Of a stretch of 23,640 nt of DNA, positions 14,164 to 20,766 are shown in pieces. The DNA comes from a bacterium. GTDB lineage: Bacteria; Patescibacteriota; Gracilibacteria; UM-FILTER-43-11. Where the stretch lies: the NCBI GenBank assembly GCA_030426875.1, contig JAUHXI010000003.1, positions 1 to 23,640 of the forward strand, in the 5' to 3' direction. The translations under genes and the position numbers were made by a program. The notes below the pieces were generated by a model. That model was not told the DNA's origin and did no database searches. It worked only from the letters and a program-made list of their open reading frames with translations. The first letter of the stretch is position 1. The number at the start of each line of letters is the position of its first letter.

Positions 14164-15114
14164 TTAGTGAGGGGGGTGACCATGAGATGCGGGTAAATTT
14201 GGTCGCCAGAATTTCATAACATCAAACATAAGGGCTAAATGCGTGTGTGTGTAAAGACCCCCCTCAGGATGTGGTCCTAGGGCAAGTTCAGCGTTTAAAC
14301 TAAGCCCTTTGTATTGAACTCCAGTTGAAGGTCCACAGCCTCCATGAATGTCTCCGTCATGACCCTCTAAAATACAGTGAGCACCTAAAGCCAAATTCCG
14401 GGTCAAATTGTAGCGATAAAATAAACCTGATTCAAAGCCTCCCACCCCAGACTTTCCAACACCAGTGCGAGCAGAAAGTGAAATCTCATGTTGGTGTTTT
14501 CGGTCGGGATGTGCCGACACAAAGCCACCTAAAATCGCCTGTGTGTTCACCCCCTTTTTTCCAACACCAAATCCCAGAACCGGGCCAAAATCCACCCCTC
14601 CATTTAAAAGCGTAAATTTAAGATACAATCGAAATCGATGAGCCAAATGACCCACATCTTCAGCTTCATCCGTTGATTCATCAAGGTGTGTTGAGGTGGG
14701 ATGCAGAGAAGCCTCATCCTCTGCAACTGGAATGCTAACTGTTCCAGTGTAAGAAGCTCCTAAAGTAGCCCAGGGGTGCGTCCGACAATCTTGTTGATTT
14801 GAATCTGAACTACTCTTGATGACATGACCGTGCACATCCACATTAAAGCCCTGAGCAAACTTTGGTCTTCCTTTTTCATCTAAATAGGGATTGGGGCAAA
14901 CTTTATCGTGATTATAAAATTCAGTTGCGATTTCATTTTCAACCACCCCCCTGCTTTCTTCAGAGGCTTTAGAAAGACCCGGGGCCAATAAAGCAGCTCC
15001 ACCTAAAGCATGTGCAAAAGTTCTATTCCTTAAGCGGCATAAATAGGAGTAAGGAGAAGGTACACCTCTTTTGATTGATTTCATCGAACTAATTGGAGGG
15101 AGAATCGATTTCAT
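14164..15114 (-). CDS. Secreted, beta-rich protein of unknown function
   Basis: A 316-residue protein. A basic N-region leads to a hydrophobic stretch (about 34-50, FAHALGGAALLAPGLSKAS) with a likely signal peptidase site near residue 51. A second ATG ten codons in is a possible start. From about residue 160 to the end, alternating short segments (FRLYLKFTLLNGGVDFGPVL, GVNTQAILGGFVS, HEISLSARTGVGKSG, SGLFYRYNLTRNLALGAHC, LNAELALGPHPEG, THLALMFDVMKFW) look like amphipathic beta-strands with Gly-rich turns, as in small beta-barrels. The tail is His-rich (ASHGHPPH). Five cysteines are mostly outside the cytoplasm. It overlaps the upstream gene by 26 bp, so they are translationally linked. No family recognised. 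Confidence 0.75.
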   Translation of the reverse strand: MKSILPPISSMKSIKRGVPSPYSYLCRLRNRTFAHALGGAALLAPGLSKASEESRGVVENEIATEFYNHDKVCPNPYLDEKGRPKFAQGFNVDVHGHVIKSSSDSNQQDCRTHPWATLGASYTGTVSIPVAEDEASLHPTSTHLDESTDEAEDVGHLAHRFRLYLKFTLLNGGVDFGPVLGFGVGKKGVNTQAILGGFVSAHPDRKHQHEISLSARTGVGKSGVGGFESGLFYRYNLTRNLALGAHCILEGHDGDIHGGCGPSTGVQYKGLSLNAELALGPHPEGGLYTHTHLALMFDVMKFWRPNLPASHGHPPH

Positions 15115-17095
15115 ATTTTTCGTGAGATTCTAGGGAATAAAAAATAGGTTTTTTTATTTTTGCCCCCGAAAACACGAGCCCCACTTCATCCTTTGGTTTT
15201 TCTACTGAAATAAGGAGAGGGTCTAGCCCAAGACCTCCTGTTGAGAAAGAAGTCGTATCGGTGTGACGCTGCTTGCCCACCAGGGTTTCAAGTTTAAGGC
15301 TTTTTGCAGAATAATGCTGACGAATTTCATCCATCACCGAATCAAAATTCCCCTCTATAAATTCTTCCTGATACTGATTTAAGGTGTTTCGCTTGTCTCT
15401 TAAATGCTTCCGAACTTCCCCAAAACTTTTTCCTTCGGCTCGCATAGCTTTTTTTTCTTGGCGATTTTCTTTGAATCGATCGCGCATTTGCGGAATATTT
15501 TCTGCAGGCAAAGCTCTTAAAATATGGGTTTCCATCAGGTATTCAAACTCTTTTGCGGCAGGTGCCTCAATTTCTTTTTTAATAGCGTCGACCATCTCTG
15601 CAATCACTTCTCCAGGATTAAGGAGCTCACGTCCATCTTTTGAGTAAACAGGATCGTCATCAAATGTTTTAGGCAAAGCAACTTTTGTGCGCTGTTTTAT
15701 AGAGATCACCTTACCACCCTCCTTCAAATTCGAAACATAACCCAGTTCAACCCACTTAACCCCTGGTCTTTCATCAGAAACAGTGATGGAAACTTCCGGA
15801 CAACCACTGCTAATTAAAACATCGAATAACATTTCTTGTTCTTCCCAAATTTCTTGATAAATTTCCTCAAATGGATTTTCCACTTTCCCTTTTTCTTCTG
15901 AGGGATTGGGAGCATTTTCTTGTGCTGACTCAGCTACATCTTCCTTAGGCTGATCACTACTCTCCTCTTTTTTTTCAGGGGGAAGAGTCCCCGGATCCAC
16001 TTTTGGACCTTCTTCTGAAACTTTTGCCCCTCCTTCTGCAGAAGGAGGGGCAGGCTTTTGCTCTTCCACCTCTATTTCTGGCTGAGGTGCCGGAGAGTCA
16101 ATGGCTTTAGATGTAAGGCTCTTTTTAAGTGGCCGATCATTTAAAATCACTGTTTCGACCATTACCTTTCGGTCTTCGGCCAATGCCTTTCCCGATGTGG
16201 ATTCAGTTTGAGCCAAGCTCATTTTAAGTGAAGAAAGACGACCTTTTTTTAAGCTATTCCTGCGAATATCCCTTAGTAAATTGGCTGGCAAAACGGTCCG
16301 AAGACGCCTCCAGGCCAAAGTAAACTGAACGACACCCTCTGCTGAACGCACCCTTTCAAAAGCCTCTGTTCCTGGTCGATTCATATCACCCCATTGACCC
16401 TCAGCTAATTCCTTCAAGTCTTCCAAATTTCCAAAGCGATTCATCCAATCCATCGTTGCAGCATCAAAAACACTGGGGGAATTTTCGAGCAAAAAGAGAA
16501 TTTCCTGAGCCGCAACTTTATGCCTTGTACCCAAGCGAACTTTGTCACTAATCTTAAGACCATTCACCATCCCAGTCAGCTTGGCAAAGCGGCCTTCTTT
16601 TAGGGCATCTTCAACCATTTGATGCGCTTCAGCTTTATTCTTAGCTTTTTTATTAAGGTGAAACCCTTCTTGGTAGCCTCCACTTTTAAAATACAGTTTT
16701 TCTCGATGAGGGATGGCAGCTAAAAGTGGGATTTCTTGAACAAACCTACCTGTCTCAGGAATTTTGCAATACTGCCTTGCACCACCCTCTAATATCTTAA
16801 AAATAGACAGTTTACCTGTGTGAATTTCGATCTGATGGCCTTCTGGAAGGCTTATTTGATGATATCCCTGTAACTGCAGGCTACTAAGAGCTCTTAATAC
16901 CAAGTTGTCACTTTCTAAGGCAGTCTTAAGATAGTCTTGAATAGATTGATTAATGTCAACTTCTTGAGTCTCCAACTCAATGCTCTCACCCACTGCACCA
17001 CTCAAATCCTCACGCTGCAGCTTCCAATATTCCCTACTATAATCTGGAGAATCCTTAGGCCTTTCCGGTGTTTTTTCAGGCAATGATAGTGACAA
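15089..17095 (-). CDS. Large cytoplasmic protein of unknown function
   Basis: A 668-residue protein with no signal peptide or membrane segment. Three parts are visible: residues 1-315 are mostly helical and charged; about 345-415 is a disordered Pro/Glu/Lys-rich linker (PAPQPEIEVEEQKPAPPSAE and onward); and 420-668 contains a helical, coiled-coil-prone stretch (MRDRFKENRQEKKAMRAEGK) and a more beta-like end. It is 70 bp downstream of the secreted gene at 17166 and overlaps the following gene by 26 bp, so the three form one operon. No domain is recognised. Exoprotein handling or surface attachment is a guess from its two secreted neighbours. Confidence 0.75.
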   Translation of the reverse strand: MSLSLPEKTPERPKDSPDYSREYWKLQREDLSGAVGESIELETQEVDINQSIQDYLKTALESDNLVLRALSSLQLQGYHQISLPEGHQIEIHTGKLSIFKILEGGARQYCKIPETGRFVQEIPLLAAIPHREKLYFKSGGYQEGFHLNKKAKNKAEAHQMVEDALKEGRFAKLTGMVNGLKISDKVRLGTRHKVAAQEILFLLENSPSVFDAATMDWMNRFGNLEDLKELAEGQWGDMNRPGTEAFERVRSAEGVVQFTLAWRRLRTVLPANLLRDIRRNSLKKGRLSSLKMSLAQTESTSGKALAEDRKVMVETVILNDRPLKKSLTSKAIDSPAPQPEIEVEEQKPAPPSAEGGAKVSEEGPKVDPGTLPPEKKEESSDQPKEDVAESAQENAPNPSEEKGKVENPFEEIYQEIWEEQEMLFDVLISSGCPEVSITVSDERPGVKWVELGYVSNLKEGGKVISIKQRTKVALPKTFDDDPVYSKDGRELLNPGEVIAEMVDAIKKEIEAPAAKEFEYLMETHILRALPAENIPQMRDRFKENRQEKKAMRAEGKSFGEVRKHLRDKRNTLNQYQEEFIEGNFDSVMDEIRQHYSAKSLKLETLVGKQRHTDTTSFSTGGLGLDPLLISVEKPKDEVGLVFSGAKIKKPIFYSLESHEKYEIDSPSN

Positions 17096-17165
17096 TTTAC
17101 AACATATCTTTATAAGCGAATAAAAATCTTATTATATTAACATTATTTTTTAAAAATGTCAATAA

Positions 17166-17837
17166 TTATTTGCATGGATTCTCTACTGGACAGTTATTTA
17201 AATTTTTAGAAGTAACCTCCTTTCTTCCATTTGACCAGCGTTTTTCTGAACCAAGTAATTTAGCCACCCAATGTCTAACGTCGTGTCCTTTGGCCGCAGG
17301 AAAATCAAAGCATAAATACATCTTTCCATTATAAGCTTTAGCGTAAGCTTTATATCTATAATTATGACCTCCTTCTTCTGGTTCTCCTTCTTGAAGAACT
17401 CCATTCACAAGGAATCCTACAAAACCTTCCCCCTCTCTCCCCTGTACAACGTCACAATGATCCTTTATGTCTTGAGATGGGGCTGCTGCGTTTAATTCAT
17501 AGCTGCTACTGGATATTAAGGTGCTATCTTCATTAGTATCAGCCCACAGCGACTGCCTCAAATAATCCCCCGTGCCCTCTTCAATCTCACCAGAAGATGG
17601 GTCACCGAAGTTTTCGATAGATGCAGAATCTTGACCTGGATTGGCAGCATGAGTTGGCTGAGGAGAAATCGAAAGGGTCGCTGCGAGAAGGGGCCCTGCT
17701 AAAGCCACGAGACGGTGACGTAGAGTAGGTTCCCCTAAATCTCTAAGTTTATCACGGGAAGCACAGGCCACGGTGAGGACCTCTCCCCCGTGACCCCCTT
17801 CAAGTCGAACACCTTTATTTTGAGTTGTTTCTAACAT
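17166..17837 (-). CDS. Secreted protein of unknown function
   Basis: A 223-residue protein with a long N-region and a hydrophobic core at about 43-60 (LVALAGPLLAATLSISPQP), then THAANP as a likely cleavage site. The mature part is acidic, with a DHCDVVQGREGEGFVGFLVN segment, and a C-terminal basic region ending NNCPVENPCK. Cysteines in the mature part could form disulfides. Same N-terminal style (long n-region before the signal) as the gene at 14164. First gene of the three-gene operon, behind a good minus-strand promoter. No family recognised. Confidence 0.75.
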   Translation of the reverse strand: MLETTQNKGVRLEGGHGGEVLTVACASRDKLRDLGEPTLRHRLVALAGPLLAATLSISPQPTHAANPGQDSASIENFGDPSSGEIEEGTGDYLRQSLWADTNEDSTLISSSSYELNAAAPSQDIKDHCDVVQGREGEGFVGFLVNGVLQEGEPEEGGHNYRYKAYAKAYNGKMYLCFDFPAAKGHDVRHWVAKLLGSEKRWSNGRKEVTSKNLNNCPVENPCK

Positions 17838-17883
17838 AGTTTTTTGGGTTAAAGAAATAACTTTGTAAATGCAACTTAATTGT

Positions 17884-17911
17884 ATTATCTATAAATAAAA
17901 CAAAAAGTCAA
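17884..17911 (-). promoter_or_regulatory. Promoter of the three-gene cargo operon
   Basis: On the minus strand TTGACT (17906-17911), 16 nt, GATAAT (17884-17889), 46 nt upstream of the ATG at 17837. Confidence 0.65.
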
Positions 17912-17943
17912 ATAAAATATTATTGCATTTAAAAATTTATGCT

Positions 17944-17972
17944 ATTTTTAGCCTGAATTAAGCTAAAAATGA
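17944..17972. terminator. Hairpin between cargo operon and recombinase remnant
   Basis: ATTTTTAGC and GCTAAAAAT form a perfect 9-bp stem around an 8- to 9-nt loop. It is followed by a T-run on the + strand. It may be a bidirectional terminator, but nothing obvious reads into it from the left. Confidence 0.35.
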
Positions 17973-18145
17973 TTTTTAATAGCTTTTAACTGAGGTCGAG
18001 AGAAGACTTTAATATTTAGACTAATATGAACCTTAATCCAGCCCTGGTTCGGGATCCCATCACGATCTTTCAAGGGATTTTTGTGGAAGCCTTAACTTTT
18101 TGCTGCTGGGTGTTCTGATTCCCTCCTTTGTTCATATTCCTAAAA

Positions 18146-18429
18146 AACGATAAAGAGCTCCTGGATGAAGAACTGCAAAGTGTAGAATCGATACTTACCA
18201 CTCATCAACTCAAAAAGGAAAAGATCAGCTCCGTCAAAGAGAAACTAAAAAATACAAAAAGAAGCTCGAAAATCTTACTTATAAGGACAAATTGGATATC
18301 ATTCAGGGAATCGTAAAACGCGTTACCATAAAGGGAAATGACATCAGGATGGAATTATTCATTCCTAGAAAACAACAGAAAAAAGCTGTTAAGTCAAACG
18401 ACATGTATGGAGGTACCGGTGGGATTTGA
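18146..18429 (+). pseudogene. Serine recombinase 3' remnant, frameshifted, running into tRNA-Cys
   Basis: From 18241 the frame reads YKKKLENLTYKDKLDIIQ then GIVKRVTIKGNDIRMELFIP, the usual C-terminal end of large serine recombinases: a coiled-coil tail, then the IVKRVTI-G beta segment. Upstream, coiled-coil-like codons (LLDEELQSVESILTTHQLKK) are in a different frame, so there is a frameshift near 18200-18240. The catalytic N-terminal domain is absent. The reading frame continues through the att core into the tRNA gene (MYGGTGGI, stop at 18427-18429), as expected when the recombinase sits at the element end that joins attB. The fragment is too short to name the subfamily. Confidence 0.6.
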
Positions 18430-18484
18430 ACCCACGAATGGCGGTTTTGCAAACCGCTGTGTTAGACCACTTCACCACGGTACC
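18408..18484 (-). tRNA. tRNA-Cys (GCA)
   Basis: Minus-strand cloverleaf: acceptor GGTACCG/CGGTACC, discriminator U, encoded CCA (18408-18410). The anticodon stem GCGGT/ACCGC has loop TTGCAAA, giving anticodon GCA. The T arm is GTGGG-TTCAAAT-CCCAC. The 3' end (18408-18416) is the core shared by the four att-like repeats, so the gene is the attachment site of the tandem array and stays intact after integration. Confidence 0.95.
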
Positions 18485-19075
18485 CCTTTGATTGACGATT
18501 GAAGAGCAGAAGATTTTTGATCTAAAAACTCATTCTTTTTTACCGTCACGACTCCCCCATTTTAGAAAAATTCAATCTAAAAAGCAATGCCAACCTTACT
18601 TTTAATGAAAATGCTTTTTTTAATGTGTAAAATACAGAAATAAACCTAAAAATAACATCGTAAGGACTGCAATATAAAAGATCTAATGGTCATGAAATCA
18701 AGCCAAATCATTACATGACCCTAAAAATAAGGACCAGGAGATTTTTCAATTGAATAAATTCTAAATGAAATCCTGATGCCATTCTAAATTTCATAAAATA
18801 TCTGCTGACTTCCCGGAAAATTAAGGGGTTTGGGGAGAAACGAGCGGGTAAAATGATGATAAAAAGAAAGAAGATGATTCCGCGTCGTGTTCTCCCCAGC
18901 CGTTTTTGCTTCGTTTTTGCGGTCAAAAATGAAGAAAGAAAACAAAAACAAAAAAAGAGGTGACATGGAAGGCTAGGGTATTCAATGGGGATTTGAGGGT
19001 GGAGATGGGTTGAGGTAAAGAAATTTCAAGAGAAAAATCTCGTGGTCCAAAAATAAATCTAAAAGCCAATGATGA
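18485..19075. other. Gene-poor stretch upstream of tRNA-Cys
   Basis: No convincing gene. It contains a broken copy of the start of the 48-aa gene (18692-18718), a short G-rich match to the repeat at 1-50 (18832-18850), and a very basic 36-codon frame (18854-18964) with A-rich low complexity that I do not call. It looks like decayed mobile or small-gene DNA. Confidence 0.5.
18692..18718 (+). pseudogene. Remnant of the start of the 48-aa peptide gene
   Basis: The frame reads MKSSQIIT followed by TGA. The intact gene at 19788 begins MKSSHIIT, and the DNA matches at 21 of 24 positions. Homology stops at the TGA, so this is a truncated duplicate about 1.1 kb away. Confidence 0.45.
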
Positions 19076-19104
19076 TTGTTTATTTTAAATAAATGTGTTA
19101 TAAT
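19076..19104 (+). promoter_or_regulatory. Candidate extended -10 promoter
   Basis: TTGTTT (19076-19081), 17 nt, TATAAT (19099-19104) preceded by TGT (extended -10). It lies 33 nt upstream of the ATG at 19138, so the TGA-interrupted frame still has a promoter. Confidence 0.6.
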
Positions 19105-19137
19105 ATAATTATTATCAAAGTCAAAAAAAATAAAAAT

Positions 19138-19503
19138 ATGATAGACAACACCTCTCAAAGTATTTCGGACGTCCTCAATCATATGGCCTCAAATACATGA
19201 CTTCTTGTCTTAATAGGTCTCGCTTATATTATAATACTTGAACACAAGGTGCTCATTTCCTTTTTTAAATCCAAGCAAAAAAAAGCAAAAACCCTCGCCC
19301 CCTTGTGACAACGAGGTAAATACTTACTCCTTGGAACACTTCTATTACTCACTTCTTGGACTATTGTACAAGTAGTAGGTGACTTAATTTTACCTAAAAA
19401 TGGGACAATTACCAATACTGGCTATGGAAACACAGGCTTGATTGCCACGATTGGTCTTCATCTTTCTGCATGGAGCCTCATTCTTTCTGCAGGAGGTCGA
19501 TAG
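19138..19503 (+). pseudogene. 121-codon membrane-protein frame interrupted only by two TGA codons
   Basis: From the ATG at 19138 one frame stays coherent to TAG at 19501, broken only by TGA at 19198-19200 and 19306-19308, with no frameshift. Residues after the first TGA form a TM helix (LLVLIGLAYIIILEHKVLIS); after the second come YLLLGTLLLLTSWTIVQVVG and a third hydrophobic stretch (GLIATIGLHLSAWSLILS). Trp is encoded by TGG twice in the same frame. Elsewhere in the window TGA is a stop. Options: a recent pseudogene with two nonsense changes (for example CGA or GGA to TGA), DNA from a lineage reading UGA as Gly, or suppression. The family is unknown. Confidence 0.5.
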
Positions 19504-19581
19504 ATGGTAAACCTCTCTAAATTATTTGCCACCATGGCAGTCCTATACCTTGTCTGGGCGGGATTCATGACATTTGCCTAG
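19504..19581 (+). CDS. Possible 25-aa single-TM peptide
   Basis: ATG follows directly after the TAG of the previous frame and the 26-codon frame ends in TAG. The peptide MVNLSKLFATMAVLYLVW plus GFMTFA is one hydrophobic helix. The stop-start junction suggests coupling to the frame before it. Such short frames arise by chance, so support is weak. Confidence 0.3.
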   Translation: MVNLSKLFATMAVLYLVWAGFMTFA

Positions 19582-19717
19582 GGAAAGTGTGCGAAACGCC
19601 AGTCACCAACCGCCTACCACAGGCTCATCTAAAAATTTTCATTAAAAGTTAGTCATACAAAGCATACATGGCGTGAGTTGATAAATTAAAATTTCTTAAA
19701 ATATCCCCAATCCCTCT

Positions 19718-19787
19718 TATAATAAATTGACCTCAATGATATGATGGAAGGTGCCTCCCATCATTTATTTAATAATGGGAGTCTTTT
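19718..19787 (+). promoter_or_regulatory. Promoter and two alternative hairpins before the 48-aa gene
   Basis: TATAAT at 19718-19723 is a likely -10. Downstream, TGATGG...CCATCA can form a tight hairpin (19743-19764), while CTCCCAT with ATGGGAG (19756-19782), followed by TCTTTT, forms a second. They share the CTCCCAT arm and so cannot coexist. This could be an attenuator-like switch or a simple terminator remnant. Confidence 0.4.
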
Positions 19788-19934
19788 ATGAAATCAAGCC
19801 ACATCATCACAGTCCTCATTGCCTTTTTAGCAGGCGTAGCCGGAGCTGCATCTTTTTTGGATCAACCAGTTGATTCTTTTCCTGAGACTGGTGAAATCAT
19901 CATCCAAGATGAAGTTATCGATAATGAAAATTGA
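19788..19934 (+). CDS. 48-aa secreted or membrane-anchored peptide
   Basis: A 48-residue peptide: MKSSHIITVLIAFLAGVAGA forms a classic signal/TM segment with AGA-AS as a possible cleavage site. The remainder is short and acidic (DQPVDSFPETGEIIIQDEVI). A truncated copy of its start lies at 18692-18718. It is 78 bp upstream of grpE on the same strand. It stops with TGA. No family recognised; a CPR-type small exported peptide seems likely. Confidence 0.55.
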   Translation: MKSSHIITVLIAFLAGVAGAASFLDQPVDSFPETGEIIIQDEVIDNEN

Positions 19935-20012
19935 GGTTTTAATTTTCATTCTTCAATTTTTAGGAAGAATTTGTTAGAATGATCGAGCCTATTTTTTAAG
20001 AAACGCTCAAAC

Positions 20013-20600
20013 ATGAATGATGATCAAAACCCCCACATGAATGATGATCAAAACAGTGATCAAGTCACTCATGATGACAGTCAAGCAGATGATTTAAATC
20101 AAAAAATTAAAGACGCTCAAGCCGAAGCTGATGAAAAGGAAGCTGAGACCGAAGAGGGGGAAGTATCTGAGGAAAAAGATCCAGCTGAAGCCCTAAAGGA
20201 AGCCCTGGCTCGCTCCATGGCAGATTTGCAAAACTACAAACGACGGAGTGAGCAAGAGCGCTCCCAATTCGTCAAACTTGCCAATGCCGAACTGCTCAAA
20301 TCCCTCCTCCCTATTTTTAATAACTTGAATCGGAGCGTGCAACATCTACCTGAAGCCATGGCTGAAAATGAATGGGCGAAAGGAGTGATCCACATCAACA
20401 CGGACCTACTTAAAACCTTAGAGTCTTTAGGTGTGGTTAAAATGAAGACTGTGGGAGAAAAGTTAGACCCCAATCAACATGAAGCCTTGATGTCTGGACC
20501 GGGTGAAAAAGACCTTATCACAGAGGAATTCGAGCCAGGTTATCTGATGAATGGTGAGATTGTGAAGCCGGCCAAAGTCAAAGTGGGTGACGGGAGTTAA
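20013..20600 (+). CDS. grpE: Nucleotide exchange factor GrpE
   Basis: A 195-residue GrpE, the homodimeric co-chaperone that releases ADP from DnaK. Residues 1-60 are acidic and low-complexity. The long coiled-coil helix is seen in ALARSMADLQNYKRRSEQER, followed by FVKLANAELLKSLLPIFNNL. The C-terminal beta-wing carries the family signature (VKMKTVGEKLDPNQHEALM and EFEPGYLMNGEIVKPAKVKV). An 18-bp duplication (20013-20030 and 20037-20054) repeats MNDDQN at the N-terminus, so either ATG (20013 or 20037) could be the start. It lies directly upstream of dnaK, with the CIRCE-controlled promoter between them. Confidence 0.95.
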   Translation: MNDDQNPHMNDDQNSDQVTHDDSQADDLNQKIKDAQAEADEKEAETEEGEVSEEKDPAEALKEALARSMADLQNYKRRSEQERSQFVKLANAELLKSLLPIFNNLNRSVQHLPEAMAENEWAKGVIHINTDLLKTLESLGVVKMKTVGEKLDPNQHEALMSGPGEKDLITEEFEPGYLMNGEIVKPAKVKVGDGS

Positions 20601-20607
20601 AAAAAAT

Positions 20608-20647
20608 TTGACAATCATTTTTAGCACTCTATAATAGTGAGTGCTAA
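20608..20647 (+). promoter_or_regulatory. dnaK promoter with overlapping CIRCE operator
   Basis: TTGACA (20608-20613), 16 nt, TATAAT (20630-20635). The perfect CIRCE palindrome TTAGCACTC-N9-GAGTGCTAA (20621-20647) has the -10 inside its 9-nt spacer. HrcA bound there would block RNA polymerase and be released on heat shock. hrcA is not in this window. Confidence 0.95.
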
Positions 20648-20706
20648 GTTCATCATTACAAAGTGAAGGAAAAGGCACCGCTAGTTTTAAATTTTAAAGT
20701 CAAATG

Positions 20707-20740
20707 TGGTCCTCCCCCTTGGGGAAATTAGAGGGGGCCA
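20707..20740 (+). other. Leader hairpin of dnaK
   Basis: CCCCC (20714-20718) pairs with GGGGG (20733-20737), extended by TGG/CCA (20707-20709 with 20738-20740). It lies in the 119-nt leader, 26 nt before the dnaK ATG. It may stabilise the mRNA or act on translation. No run of U follows, so it is not a normal terminator. Confidence 0.4.
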
Positions 20741-20766
20741 TCTAATAATCAATAACCACCAAGAAA

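Larger units (their letters stand above)
11061..18416 (+). mobile_element. Tandem array of four integrated modules at tRNA-Cys
   Basis: Four direct repeats (11061, 12170, 13473, 14097) and the tRNA 3' end (core 18408-18416) divide this region into modules of about 1.1, 1.3, 0.6 and 4.3 kb. Repeats share the 9-nt core TGGAGGTAC with the tRNA and a common right arm. Three junctions also share TTAAGTCAAA 19-22 nt left of the core. A serine recombinase remnant is fused to the tRNA end. This arrangement (attB-attL, internal attP-like copies, recombinase end next to attR) fits repeated integration by one family of serine recombinase, with loss of recombinase genes from the older modules. Confidence 0.75.

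Noticed and set aside
18854..18964. 36-codon basic frame before the TGA-interrupted gene
   Set aside because: A-rich low-complexity codons, no promoter or family support.
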